Shown piece by piece: positions 5,750-14,349 of a stretch of DNA of 16,949 nt. The first letter of the stretch is position 1, and each line of letters begins with the position of its first letter. Below the pieces are notes generated by a model, which was given only the letters and a program-made list of their open reading frames with translations, ran no database searches and was not told where the DNA came from. The translations under genes were made by a program, and so were the position numbers. This DNA comes from Phocaeicola_A sp963625535 (GTDB taxonomy: Bacteria; Bacteroidota; Bacteroidia; Bacteroidales; Bacteroidaceae), in NCBI GenBank assembly GCA_963625535.1, contig CAVFUK010000042.1, positions 1 to 16,949 of the forward strand, read 5' to 3'.

Positions 5750-7675
5750 ATGCAGAATTTTGGATTTGTGAAAGTCGCGGCAGCCATTCCGAGCGTGAAG
5801 GTAGCCGATTGTCAATATAACGCGGAGCAGATAATCAGTCAGATAGACGAGGCGGAACAGGGCGGCGTGGAGATCGTCGTGTTCCCAGAGCTGAGCATCA
5901 CCAGCTACACCTGCGGCGACCTGTTCGCCCACGAGCTGTTGCTGAGCGAGAGCCTCACGGCGCTGCAGTCCATCGTCTCGGCCACCGTGGGCAAGCAATG
6001 CATCGCCCTGGTGGGAATGCCGCTGATGGTGGAAGCCACGCTCTACAACTGCGCTGTGGTAATCCAAAACGGCAGACTGCTGGGCATCGTGCCGAAAATC
6101 TATCTGCCCAACTACCGCGAGTTCTATGAGCAACGGTGGTTCCACAGCGGCCACGGGGTGCAGACAACCATCGAGTTGCTGGGTCAGGAGGTCCCGATGA
6201 ACGCCAACATGGTGTTCGACACACCCACCTGCTGCTTCGGCATAGAGATCTGCGAGGATGTGTGGGCCCCCATTCCGCCAAGCAGCCTGTTGGCACTCAA
6301 CGGCGCGGAGATCATCTTCAACATGTCCGCCGACAACGAGAGCATCGCCAAGCATAGCTATCTCTGCTCGCTCCTCAGCCAACAGTCGGCACGCTGCATC
6401 GCCGGCTACGTATTCTCCTCGTGCGGCTTCGGCGAGTCCTCCACGGACATCGTCTTTGCCGGCAACGGGCTGATTTATGAGTACGGCCGCACACTAGCCA
6501 CCTCGAAGCGCTTCTCGTTGGAGCCGCAGCTCATCTGCAGCGAGGTGGACGTGGAGAACCTACGCACCATACGCCGCATCAACACGACCTTCGCCACCAG
6601 CGTGCAGTATGAGGTGAAGGAACGCGCCGCGCACATCGCCACGATGAGCGTGCAACCGAGACCTGTCAAACTGACCCGACCCATAGAGGCGCTGCCCTTC
6701 GTCCCCGCCGGACAAGAGCTGGACAACCGTTGCGAGGAAATCTTCGCCATACAGGTGAGCGGACTGGCCAAACGATTGACGCACATCCATTGCCAGACGG
6801 TGGTAGTGGGCATCTCCGGCGGACTGGACTCTACCCTCGCCCTGCTGGTTTGCACCCGCACGTTCGACAAGCTTGGGCTCGACCGCAAAGGCATCATCGG
6901 CATCACGATGCCGGGCTTCGGCACCACGGACCGCACCTACAACAATGCCCTGCAGCTGATGCGGTCGTTGGGCATCACCATCCGTGAGATTTCCATCAAG
7001 GACGCCTGCATACAGCATTTCAAGGATATCGACCACGACATCGACGTGCACGATGTGACCTACGAGAACGGACAGGCCCGCGAGCGCACCCAGATACTGA
7101 TGGACGTAGCGAACCAGACGAACGGAATTGTGGTCGGCACGGGCGACCTCTCCGAACTGGCACTTGGCTGGGCCACCTACAACGGCGACCACATGTCGAT
7201 GTACGCCGTCAACACGAGCATTCCCAAGACACTGGTGAAGCACCTCGTCACCTGGGTGGCGCGCAACGATGTGGACGAGGCCTCGCGCCTCACGCTGCTC
7301 GACATCGTGAACACTCCCATCAGTCCGGAGCTTATCCCCGCCGACGAGCAAGGCAACATCAAGCAGAAGACCGAGGACCTGGTGGGCCCATACGAGCTTC
7401 ACGACTTCTTCCTCTACCACTTCTTCACCTACGGAGCGCGTCCCGCGAAGGTTTACTTTCTGGCGCGGCATGCCTTTGCCGGCCGCTATCCCGACGAAGT
7501 CATCAAGAAGTGGCTGAAGGTGTTCTTCCGCCGTTTCTTCAACCAGCAGTTCAAACGCTCCTGCCTGCCCGACGGTCCCAAAGTAGGTTCCGTGGTGCTG
7601 ACTCCCCGCGGAGACTGGCGCATGCCGAGCGATGCCAGCTCCGCCCTCTGGTTGCAGGATTGCGAACGGCTCTGA
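5750..7675 (+). CDS. nadE: Glutamine-dependent NAD+ synthetase
   Basis: 641 residues from the ATG at 5750 (645 from an in-frame ATG at 5738). I prefer 5750 because the protein then begins MQNFGFVKVAAA, as I recall for Bacteroides NadE, and because of the promoter position. The enzyme makes NAD+ from deamido-NAD, ATP and glutamine in the cytoplasm, the last step of NAD synthesis. Residues 1 to about 270 are a nitrilase-type glutaminase domain with the Glu-Lys-Cys triad Glu47 (FPELS), Lys116 (PKIYLPNYREFYEQRWF) and Cys168 (GIEICEDVW). Residues from about 320 on form the synthetase domain with the ATP pyrophosphatase loop SGGLDS at 356-361. Length and domain order are normal for the two-domain form, which channels ammonia between sites. 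It stands alone, divergent from perR and convergent with galE. Confidence 0.95.
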   Translation: MQNFGFVKVAAAIPSVKVADCQYNAEQIISQIDEAEQGGVEIVVFPELSITSYTCGDLFAHELLLSESLTALQSIVSATVGKQCIALVGMPLMVEATLYNCAVVIQNGRLLGIVPKIYLPNYREFYEQRWFHSGHGVQTTIELLGQEVPMNANMVFDTPTCCFGIEICEDVWAPIPPSSLLALNGAEIIFNMSADNESIAKHSYLCSLLSQQSARCIAGYVFSSCGFGESSTDIVFAGNGLIYEYGRTLATSKRFSLEPQLICSEVDVENLRTIRRINTTFATSVQYEVKERAAHIATMSVQPRPVKLTRPIEALPFVPAGQELDNRCEEIFAIQVSGLAKRLTHIHCQTVVVGISGGLDSTLALLVCTRTFDKLGLDRKGIIGITMPGFGTTDRTYNNALQLMRSLGITIREISIKDACIQHFKDIDHDIDVHDVTYENGQARERTQILMDVANQTNGIVVGTGDLSELALGWATYNGDHMSMYAVNTSIPKTLVKHLVTWVARNDVDEASRLTLLDIVNTPISPELIPADEQGNIKQKTEDLVGPYELHDFFLYHFFTYGARPAKVYFLARHAFAGRYPDEVIKKWLKVFFRRFFNQQFKRSCLPDGPKVGSVVLTPRGDWRMPSDASSALWLQDCERL

Positions 7676-7719
7676 GATGCGCCTCAAAGGATGCACCTCT
7701 TGGAAGCGAGACCTACGCA

Positions 7720-7744
7720 ATTGTGTCGCAAACTGCGACACAAT
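7720..7744 (+). terminator. Perfect hairpin after nadE
   Basis: ATTGTGTCGCA (7720-7730), loop AAC, and the exact complement at 7734-7744 form an 11-bp stem 45 nt after the nadE stop. It is followed by TCTTCTC, not a clean T-tract, so it may be a weak terminator, a transcript-stabilising structure or an operator. Confidence 0.5.
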
Positions 7745-7898
7745 CTTCTCGTCAGAGATTTAAACGGGCGATTCGCGCACGTTCTTTTCCGTAAATCTTA
7801 GCCCTATTAATTTGCCGCGCTCCCTATCACGACAATTTAACAGGGCTTGCTAGGGGCTTGCACCCATTAGACAATGCTCATGCCGAGCATATAACAAA

Positions 7899-7934
7899 CA
7901 AGCGGCAGTGGTTGTTGGGGACCGTTGCCGCTTG
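7899..7934. terminator. Bidirectional terminator between nadE and galE
   Basis: Arms 7899-7911 and 7922-7934 form a 13-bp stem (CAAGCGGCA core, two G-U pairs in RNA) with a 10-nt loop. T-rich sequence follows on both strands: ACTATTTT on plus and TTTGTTAT on minus. It lies 28 nt after the galE stop and can also end convergent nadE transcripts. The remaining 7745-7890 contains no gene I can support. Confidence 0.65.
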
Positions 7935-7962
7935 ACTATTTTACGTTGTAGGAATCTAAGCT

Positions 7963-8997
7963 TTATTGGATGCCTGCCTCACGAAGGTGCTGCTGCCACT
8001 TCCAGGCTGAGCGGAGGGTATCCTCGATGCTCGTCTCGGCTTTCCAACCCAACACCTTGTTGGCTTTCTCTGGGTTGGCCCACACCTGCTCGATGTCGCC
8101 CTGACGACGACCTACAATCTGGTAGTTGAGCTTCACACCCGTAGCGGACTCGAAGGCGTGAATCAGTTCAAGCACGGAGAGTCCACGGCCGGTACCGATG
8201 TTGAATACCTCCACCGGCTCGGCCTGCTTGTTCTGCAGCATGCGGTCGATAGCCACCACGTGGGCTTTGGCAAGGTCCACCACATTGATGTAGTCGCGGA
8301 TGCACGATCCGTCGGGTGTATTGTAGTCGTCACCGAAGACGCTCAGCTTCTCGCGGATGCCGATGGCCGTCTGGGTAAGGAAAGGAATCAGGTTCATGGG
8401 CACGCCATTGGGCAGTTCGCCAATCTTTGCGGACGGATGGGCACCGATAGGATTAAAGTAACGGAGAAGAATGGCCTTGATGGGCGAACCGGACTTCACG
8501 GTGTCGTGGATAATCTCCTCGTTGATCTGTTTGGTGTTGCCATAGGGAGACTCTGCCTTCTTCACGGGAGCGTCCTCGGTCACGGGCAACACGTCCGGCT
8601 GTCCGTAAACGGTACAAGAGGAAGAGAACACGATGCCCTCTACGTTGTATTTAGGCATCAGTTCCAACAGATTGACGAGCGACACGATGTTGTTGCGATA
8701 GTACTTCAGCGGCTTCTGCACCGACTCGCCTACCGCCTTGCTGGCTGCGAAGTGGATGATGGCATTGATGCCCTGATACTTCGAGAACACGCGGTCCAGT
8801 CCTTCGAAGTCCAAGCAATCCAATTTCTCGAACGCCGGACGCACGCCTGTTATCTCCTCGATGGCATCGATTACCTCCGCCTTGGAGTTGGACAAGTTGT
8901 CGATGACAACTACATCATAACCACTCTGTATGAGCTCCACCACGGTGTGTGAACCGATGAAGCCTGTACCTCCTGTAACTAAGATTTTCCCTTTCAT
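7963..8997 (-). CDS. galE: UDP-glucose 4-epimerase
   Basis: 344 residues, the usual length for GalE. It interconverts UDP-glucose and UDP-galactose (some homologues also the N-acetyl forms) in the cytoplasm, serving galactose use and the supply of precursors for surface polysaccharide. It is an extended short-chain dehydrogenase/reductase: the Rossmann motif GGTGFIG at 9-15 binds NAD, and Ser127 with Tyr152 and Lys156 (YxxxK in SPYGNTK) match the catalytic Ser124, Tyr149 and Lys153 of E. coli. The substrate-side region includes RYFNPIGAHPS. It is a single gene here; no Leloir-pathway or capsule genes are adjacent, so the context does not say which pathway it serves. UDP-GlcNAc epimerase activity cannot be excluded from sequence alone. 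Confidence 0.95.
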   Translation of the reverse strand: MKGKILVTGGTGFIGSHTVVELIQSGYDVVVIDNLSNSKAEVIDAIEEITGVRPAFEKLDCLDFEGLDRVFSKYQGINAIIHFAASKAVGESVQKPLKYYRNNIVSLVNLLELMPKYNVEGIVFSSSCTVYGQPDVLPVTEDAPVKKAESPYGNTKQINEEIIHDTVKSGSPIKAILLRYFNPIGAHPSAKIGELPNGVPMNLIPFLTQTAIGIREKLSVFGDDYNTPDGSCIRDYINVVDLAKAHVVAIDRMLQNKQAEPVEVFNIGTGRGLSVLELIHAFESATGVKLNYQIVGRRQGDIEQVWANPEKANKVLGWKAETSIEDTLRSAWKWQQHLREAGIQ

Positions 8998-9046
8998 TCT
9001 TACTCTAGTTTAATTCTTATATTATAAAGATTATTGTTTGAGAAAG

Positions 9047-9054
9047 CAAAAATA
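9047..9054 (-). promoter_or_regulatory. Candidate -7 box of galE
   Basis: Minus-strand TATTTTTG fits TAnnTTTG and would give a leader of about 45 nt. No clear -33 TTTG is found 19-21 nt upstream, so support is moderate. Confidence 0.4.
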
Positions 9055-9085
9055 GGAAATAAGTTTGGGATTTCCGTGCTATGCG

Positions 9086-9125
9086 AAAAAAAAGTTGTGA
9101 CAAACCCTAAGTTTGCCACAACTTT
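9086..9125 (-). terminator. Strong terminator of the rnf operon
   Basis: Arms 9091-9105 and 9111-9125 make a 15-bp stem with one mismatch and a 5-nt loop. Read on the minus strand the stem runs into eight consecutive T (complement of 9086-9093). It begins 33 nt after the rnfA stop codon and separates the Rnf operon from galE. Confidence 0.88.
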
Positions 9126-9157
9126 GATGAATGTGTGTATGTCTATGACTTATTTTC

Positions 9158-9757
9158 TTACAAGCCAAACAAGGTTGCCAAGCCTTTGTCCACACCGGAG
9201 AAGCCCATGAATGCCATGGAGAGCAGTCCGGCTGTGATCAGTGCGATGGACATTCCCTGCATGCCTTTCGGTATCTTCACCAGGCTCAGCTGCTCGCGGA
9301 TGCCGGCGAAGACAATCAGTGCCAACGCGAAGCCGAGGGCGGTAGAGAAGGCGTAAACGACACCTGTCAGCAGGTCGAAGTCCTTCTGGATGACCAAGAT
9401 AGCCACACCAAGGATACAGCAGTTGGTGGTAATCAGCGGGAGGAACACGCCCAGGGCCTGGTAGAGGGCCGGAGAGACTTTCTTCAGGATGATTTCAACC
9501 ATCTGCACGAGGGCAGCGATGATGAGGATGAAAGCGATAGTCTGCAGGTAAGCCAGACCGAACGGATCCAACACGAACTTCTGTACGAGGAAGGTCACGA
9601 TAGTGGAGATGGTCAACACAAACGCAACGGCCGCTCCCATACCCATAGCTGTTTCCACCTTCTTGGATACGCCCAAGAACGGACAGATGCCAAGGAACTG
9701 TGACAACACGATGTTGTTCACAAAGATGGCGGTGATAAATATTAAAAGATATTCCAT
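9158..9757 (-). CDS. rnfA: Rnf electron transport complex subunit A
   Basis: 199 residues, integral inner-membrane protein of the RnfA/NqrE family with about six transmembrane helices. RnfA pairs with RnfE in a pseudo-symmetric core that holds a [2Fe-2S] cluster inside the membrane and passes electrons across it. The expected cluster ligands are visible: Cys25 in SQFLGICPFLG and Cys113 in TNCCILG, next to an extra Cys114. The gene is last in the operon, 21 nt after rnfE, and is followed by the strong terminator at 9086-9125. It is also called rsxA in organisms where the complex reduces SoxR. Length is normal for the family. Confidence 0.95.
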   Translation of the reverse strand: MEYLLIFITAIFVNNIVLSQFLGICPFLGVSKKVETAMGMGAAVAFVLTISTIVTFLVQKFVLDPFGLAYLQTIAFILIIAALVQMVEIILKKVSPALYQALGVFLPLITTNCCILGVAILVIQKDFDLLTGVVYAFSTALGFALALIVFAGIREQLSLVKIPKGMQGMSIALITAGLLSMAFMGFSGVDKGLATLFGL

Positions 9758-9778
9758 AAGTTTTCTTTAATTAAATGG

Positions 9779-10363
9779 TTACGCTTTCTTGATTTTGTTC
9801 ACGATGGCAATCAGATAGCCCAGTGCGAAGAAGGCACCCGGAGCCAACACGAAGATAAGCATTCCGTAGTTCTCGGGGAAGATGCTCAGACCGAAGATCT
9901 TGCCTGTACCCAAGAGCTCGCGCACGCTACCCAGCAAAGTCAAGGCAATGGTGAAGCCCAGACCGATGCCCAGACCATCGAAGATGGAGGGGATGGGTGA
10001 GTTCTTGGCAGCGAAAGCCTCAGCACGACCCAGAATGATACAGTTGACCACAATCAACGGGATGAACAATCCCAAGGTGGCGTAGAGAGCCGGCACGAAG
10101 GCCTGCATCACCATCTGAAGGATAGTCACCAACGAGGCGATGACCACCACGTAAGCCGGGATGCGCACCATGTCGGGCACCAGGTTCTTGATGAGGGAGA
10201 TCATGAAGTTGGAGCAGATGAGCACCGCCATGGTGGCGAGTCCCATGCCCATACCATTGATGGCCGATGAGGTTGTTCCCAACGTAGGACACATACCCAA
10301 AAGAAGAACGAATGTCGGATTCTCCTTTACAATACCGTTTATCAATACTTTCAAGTTATTCAT
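9779..10363 (-). CDS. rnfE: Rnf electron transport complex subunit E
   Basis: 194 residues, integral membrane protein of the RnfE/NqrD family with about six transmembrane helices. It is the partner of RnfA around the intramembrane [2Fe-2S] cluster; the matching ligands are Cys25 in LLLGMCPTLG and Cys108 in VVNCIILGRAEAFA. It lies 15 nt after rnfG and 21 nt before rnfA. The similarity to RnfA at both Cys motifs reflects the ancient duplication of this pair. Nothing is missing or truncated. Confidence 0.95.
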   Translation of the reverse strand: MNNLKVLINGIVKENPTFVLLLGMCPTLGTTSSAINGMGMGLATMAVLICSNFMISLIKNLVPDMVRIPAYVVVIASLVTILQMVMQAFVPALYATLGLFIPLIVVNCIILGRAEAFAAKNSPIPSIFDGLGIGLGFTIALTLLGSVRELLGTGKIFGLSIFPENYGMLIFVLAPGAFFALGYLIAIVNKIKKA

Positions 10364-10378
10364 AATTCGCTCCTTTCA

Positions 10379-11020
10379 TTAGTTTTGTTCAACATTGTTC
10401 TCAGCAGCCTGCTGTGTGGCACCGCTCTGCACGTCCACCTGCTGGCCGTTCTGCTTGGCATACACAGCGTAAGCATTGTTCACAGCCTTCAGGAATGCGC
10501 GCGAGGTGATGGTGGAAGCGGTGATGGCGTCAATCTGACCACCGTCCTTGCTCACCGTCAAGGCACCCTGTCCGGGATTCATGCCGACGATGCTACCTTT
10601 GTTTCCTTCCTTGAACCAGAAAGAGGCTTTCGATCCCAAGCCCGGGGTCTCGCTGTGGCTCAGCAAGGAGTAATCCTTGATGTTGCCATCCTTGTCGAAG
10701 CCCACCAGGATAGAGAGCTCTCCACCGAAGCCGTTGGACTTTGCCTCCACGGCCGCACCGATGAATTCGCCACCCTTGGTAGCCTTGTACACCTTGTAGA
10801 TGACGCCGTCCTGCTCCACCTCTTCGGGGGCCTCGCCCGGGTTGTTGTCATACCCTTCGGGCATCACCACGGCAATGGCGTCGTTCAACGCCTTCTTGTT
10901 GGCCTGAGCGATAGGCTCCAATGTCACTTGGTTGACATAGCCCAGCAACAGACCGGCTATCACGGTCACCGCGGTCAACACGACAACCATGTTTGTGAAT
11001 GAAGATTCTAACTTTTTCAT
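10379..11020 (-). CDS. rnfG: Rnf electron transport complex subunit G (FMN-binding)
   Basis: 213 residues. One N-terminal transmembrane helix (about 10-30) anchors a domain outside the cytoplasmic membrane that carries covalently bound FMN. The attachment motif is DAITASTITS (164-173), with Thr170 the likely flavinylated residue by comparison with the SGATxTS consensus. The conserved segment ETPGLG is at 124-129. In Rnf this flavin sits between the membrane iron-sulfur cluster and RnfD. The ATG overlaps the rnfD stop by 4 nt, suggesting translational coupling. The C-terminal 25 residues are rich in Gln, Asn and Ala and look unstructured. No flavin transferase (ApbE) gene is in the window, although the family needs one. 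Confidence 0.94.
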   Translation of the reverse strand: MKKLESSFTNMVVVLTAVTVIAGLLLGYVNQVTLEPIAQANKKALNDAIAVVMPEGYDNNPGEAPEEVEQDGVIYKVYKATKGGEFIGAAVEAKSNGFGGELSILVGFDKDGNIKDYSLLSHSETPGLGSKASFWFKEGNKGSIVGMNPGQGALTVSKDGGQIDAITASTITSRAFLKAVNNAYAVYAKQNGQQVDVQSGATQQAAENNVEQN

Positions 11021-12006
11021 TTCTTTATCACCTCCCCAAATCTTTTAGGTTTGCAATATGTGTTGATCAACGGGGTGAACGCATTCATGATGAAGATAGC
11101 GAAAGACATACCTTCGGGATATGCGCCAAACAGACGAATCACAACGGTGAGGAAACCGATGGCCACGCCATAGATAATCATTCCCTTGTGAGTCATAGGC
11201 GAGGTCACATAGTCCGTTGCCATGAAGATGGCACCCAGCATCAGACCACCGCTCAACAGATGGTACACGGGAGAAGCGTACATCTCGGGGTCCACCAAGT
11301 GCATCAGACCGGAGAACACGAACACCGTCGCGAGGATGGAAACGGGGATGTGCCAGCTAATGATCTTGCGCCACAACATGTAGACCAGACCGATAAGCAG
11401 AGCCAAAGCACTCACCTCACCGATACATCCGGGGTTGTTACCTATGAACATATCGACAGCGGAAGGCAGTTGGTCCAGTGCGGAAGCGTCGCCGTGAACG
11501 GCCTGCTTCATCAAGGCCAACGGAGTGGCTGCGGTCTCGGCATCGAGATAACTGGTCACCTGACCAACCTTAGGCCAGCTGGTCATCTGTACGGGGAAAG
11601 AAATCAACAGGAAGATACGTCCCACCAACGCGGGGTTGAAGGGGTTGCAACCCAGGCCGCCGAAGGTCATCTTGCCGATGCCGATAGCTACCAGGGCACC
11701 GATGATGATGATCCACAACGGGAGGTTCGAGGGCAAGTTGAAAGCCAACAGCACACCCGTAACGATAGCGGAGCCATCACAAATGGTCGACTTCTCCCTT
11801 TTGAGGATGAACTTGGTGATAGCCCACTCAAAGAACAAACAGGCCGCAACCGACGTCAGTGTCACCACAACGGCTCCCAGTCCGAAAAATATGAAGGAAA
11901 CGAGGAGTGCAGGAATCAAGGCGATGAGCACGCCATACATGTTCTTCTGCACACTGTCGCCGCTGTGTACGTGCGGAGATAATGATATGATTAATTTATT
12001 TGCCAT
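11017..12006 (-). CDS. rnfD: Rnf electron transport complex subunit D
   Basis: 329 residues, polytopic membrane protein of the RnfD/NqrB family. It carries a covalent FMN, probably on Thr161 in AETAATPLA (156-164), and is thought to form the ion-translocating route of the complex. Hydrophobic segments occur at about 24-56, 78-112, 195-235 and 250-312. The gene is 12 nt after rnfC and overlaps rnfG by 4 nt. Whether this complex moves Na+ or H+ cannot be read from the sequence. Confidence 0.94.
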   Translation of the reverse strand: MANKLIISLSPHVHSGDSVQKNMYGVLIALIPALLVSFIFFGLGAVVVTLTSVAACLFFEWAITKFILKREKSTICDGSAIVTGVLLAFNLPSNLPLWIIIIGALVAIGIGKMTFGGLGCNPFNPALVGRIFLLISFPVQMTSWPKVGQVTSYLDAETAATPLALMKQAVHGDASALDQLPSAVDMFIGNNPGCIGEVSALALLIGLVYMLWRKIISWHIPVSILATVFVFSGLMHLVDPEMYASPVYHLLSGGLMLGAIFMATDYVTSPMTHKGMIIYGVAIGFLTVVIRLFGAYPEGMSFAIFIMNAFTPLINTYCKPKRFGEVIKK

Positions 12007-12018
12007 AACGATTCGATA

Positions 12019-13356
12019 TTATTTTTTAGCGTTACGAGCACGGATGATACCGTTCACTGTGGTCTTGCCCATGCGGATGTAGTCCAGCAACGGACGATGT
12101 GACGGACAGGTAAACTGGCACGAGCCACACTCAATACATGACGTGATGTCTTCTTTCTCCACACGCTCCCAGTCCTTGAACGAAGAGAGCGTAGCCAACA
12201 AGAAGGGCTCCAGACCCATCGGGCAGGCGCTGACGCACTTCGCGCAACGGATGCAAGGCTGAGCCTCGGCACGCGAAGCCTCTTTGTCGCTCATCAGCAA
12301 CACACCGGAGCTACCCTTGCAGATAGGCACCTCGGTGTTGGCCAAGGCTTTACCCATCATCGGGCCACCGCCAATCACCTTCGCGGTATCCTCGGGCAGA
12401 CCGCCGGCAGCGTCAATCAGCTGGCTCATCGGGGTACCCATACGGGTGAGGAAGTTCGACGGGTTCTTCAGCGACTTACCCGTGACGGTGACGATGCGCT
12501 CGAACAGAGGTTTGTTCTTCTGAACGGCCTCGTACACAGCGTAGGCCGTACCCACGTTCTGCACCACTGCACCCACGTTGACGGGGATTGCGGGAGGAGC
12601 CGGAACCTGACGGTTGATGACAGCGTCCACCAACTGCTTCTCACCACCTTGCGGATATTTCACTTTCAAGGGAACAATCTCGATGCCCGGATAGCCGGCA
12701 GCCTTCTCGGTCATCAGCTTGATGGCGTCGGGCTTGTTGTTCTCGATGCCGATGTAGCCCTTCGTCACCTTGGCAGCCTTCATCAGGATGGACACACCCA
12801 CCAGAATCTGGTCGGGCTTCTCCAGCATCAAGCGGTGGTCGGCGGTCAGGTAAGGCTCGCACTCCACGGCGTTGATGATGACGCACTCGGCCTTGCTTCC
12901 CGGAGGAGGACAGAGCTTCACGTGTGTGGGGAAGCAGGCACCGCCCATACCGACAACGCCAGCCTCTTTAATCTTGGCAACAATCTCCTCTGGAGTCAGG
13001 TTGCACTCACGCTCCAAGTCGGCGCTGCGGTCGATGGACTCTTCCCACTCGTCGCCTTCTACATCTATGTATATCGCAGGTTTACGATAACCACTGGCAT
13101 CAATGACCGTATCGACTTTGTTTACCTTTCCCGATACGGAAGAGAAAATCGGTGCCGATACGAAACCGCCTGCCTCAGCTATCTTCGTGCCCACCTTCAC
13201 TACGTCGCCTTTCTTCACGATAGCGGTAGCGGGTGCGCCAATGTGCTGCGACAATGGGAACACGGCCTGCGTAGGCAGCGCCAATGTCTCAATCGCCTTG
13301 CCGGCGGACAATTTATTTTCTGCTGGATGTACTCCACCAATTCTAAATGTCTTCAC
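12019..13356 (-). CDS. rnfC: Rnf electron transport complex subunit C (NADH dehydrogenase subunit)
   Basis: 445 residues, peripheral on the cytoplasmic face. It holds the NAD(H) site and a non-covalent FMN and resembles the NuoF subunit of complex I. The N-terminal barrel-sandwich part (about 1-110) is followed by the glycine-rich nucleotide-binding segment GMGGACFPTHVK (136-147) and the ECEPYLTADHRLM stretch. The C-terminal part has two [4Fe-4S] motifs: Cys368, 371, 374, 378 and Cys407, 410, 413, 417. The SLBB-type region lies between. The gene is 35 nt after rnfB, the widest gap in the operon, and 12 nt before rnfD. Length is that of the short RnfC of anaerobes, without the long Ala-rich C-terminal extension of the enterobacterial protein. 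Confidence 0.95.
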   Translation of the reverse strand: MKTFRIGGVHPAENKLSAGKAIETLALPTQAVFPLSQHIGAPATAIVKKGDVVKVGTKIAEAGGFVSAPIFSSVSGKVNKVDTVIDASGYRKPAIYIDVEGDEWEESIDRSADLERECNLTPEEIVAKIKEAGVVGMGGACFPTHVKLCPPPGSKAECVIINAVECEPYLTADHRLMLEKPDQILVGVSILMKAAKVTKGYIGIENNKPDAIKLMTEKAAGYPGIEIVPLKVKYPQGGEKQLVDAVINRQVPAPPAIPVNVGAVVQNVGTAYAVYEAVQKNKPLFERIVTVTGKSLKNPSNFLTRMGTPMSQLIDAAGGLPEDTAKVIGGGPMMGKALANTEVPICKGSSGVLLMSDKEASRAEAQPCIRCAKCVSACPMGLEPFLLATLSSFKDWERVEKEDITSCIECGSCQFTCPSHRPLLDYIRMGKTTVNGIIRARNAKK

Positions 13357-13391
13357 TTTGTTATCTATTATTTCTTTAGTATTCCATTAAA

Positions 13392-14342
13392 TTACTTCTC
13401 GGCGTTGACTACCGTTGCCTCCGTTGCGGGAGCGGCTGCCTGCGGCTGAGTTACGGGAGCCTCGGGCTTAGCGGCCTGTGCAGCTGCGGGAGCTGCCTCG
13501 GGAGCGGCTTCCACCTTCGGTTTGCGTGGAGGGAAGTTCTTGGCGATGATGGCTCCCTGCGGACATTCAGCCTCGCACTTGCGGCACAAGCGGCACTTCG
13601 CCGGGTCGATGTAAGCCAGGTTGTTCTCCAGCGTGATGGCCTCGAACTGGCAAACCTTCACACACTTGCCGCAACCGATGCAGGACACGGTGCAAGCCTT
13701 GCGGGCAATGACGCCTTTATCTTTGTTGACGCACTGAACGTACATGCGGCGGTTGTTCTTACCCTTCGGACGGAGCTCAATGATGTGGCGCGGACAAGCC
13801 TTGGAGCAAGCGCCGCAGGCCGTACACTTCTCTTCGTCCACCTCGGGCAGACCCGTCTCGGGGTTCATGTGGATGGCGTCGAACTTACATGCGGCCACAC
13901 AGTCGCCGCAACCGAGACAGCCAAACGTACATCCCGTCTCACCACCATAGGTAGCGTTGGCGATGGCGCACGAGTTCACGCCGTCGTACTTGGTCGTGCG
14001 AGGACGATGTTCACAACTTCCGTTGCAACGTACAACCGCAATCTTCGGTTCCGTTGCAGCAGCTTCCAATCCCAGAATGGCAGCGACTTTAGCCATTACC
14101 GGCTGACCGCCTACCGGACACAGTTTACCTTCGAGCGAGCCTGCCTTCACACATGCGCCGGCAAAACCCGAGCAACCGGGATAACCACATCCTCCGCAGT
14201 TTGCCTGTGGCAACACTTCAGCTACTTGAGCAATCCGCGGATCTTCATACACAGCGAACTTCTTCGAAGCGACGTAGAGGATGACCGCAGAGATCAACCC
14301 TATGACACCCAACGAAATCACTGCTATAAGAATTAAATTCAT
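13392..14342 (-). CDS. rnfB: Rnf electron transport complex subunit B (polyferredoxin)
   Basis: 316 residues, clearly longer than the roughly 190-residue E. coli RsxB. A transmembrane helix (about 4-25) is followed by a [4Fe-4S] site with Cys49, 52, 57 and 75, then four ferredoxin-type CxxCxxCxxxC motifs: Cys142-152, 173-183, 221-231 and 250-260. So it has two consecutive two-cluster ferredoxin domains where the enterobacterial protein has one. RnfB is the entry or exit point for ferredoxin electrons on the cytoplasmic side. The last 40 residues (277-316) are an Ala/Pro-rich tail without recognisable fold. It follows rseC by 7 nt and precedes rnfC. In many species this subunit is first in the operon, as here apart from rseC. 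Confidence 0.95.
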   Translation of the reverse strand: MNLILIAVISLGVIGLISAVILYVASKKFAVYEDPRIAQVAEVLPQANCGGCGYPGCSGFAGACVKAGSLEGKLCPVGGQPVMAKVAAILGLEAAATEPKIAVVRCNGSCEHRPRTTKYDGVNSCAIANATYGGETGCTFGCLGCGDCVAACKFDAIHMNPETGLPEVDEEKCTACGACSKACPRHIIELRPKGKNNRRMYVQCVNKDKGVIARKACTVSCIGCGKCVKVCQFEAITLENNLAYIDPAKCRLCRKCEAECPQGAIIAKNFPPRKPKVEAAPEAAPAAAQAAKPEAPVTQPQAAAPATEATVVNAEK

Positions 14343-14349
14343 AAGTTAG

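Noticed and set aside
6560..7741. Long minus-strand open frame of 393 codons
   Set aside because: Antisense to nadE, whose catalytic motifs are intact in the other frame; composition (many His, Val, Gly) is typical of a shadow.
9017..9027. TTATATTATAA palindrome before galE as a second PerR box
   Set aside because: Short, pure A/T and expected by chance in an AT-rich leader; it matches only part of the PerR consensus.
10999..11982. Plus-strand frame of 327 codons rich in His, Gln and Glu
   Set aside because: Antisense to rnfD, which has clear membrane helices and flavin motif; the frame has no domain.
12649..13449. Plus-strand frame of 266 codons over rnfC
   Set aside because: Antisense shadow; rnfC carries both iron-sulfur motifs and fits the operon.
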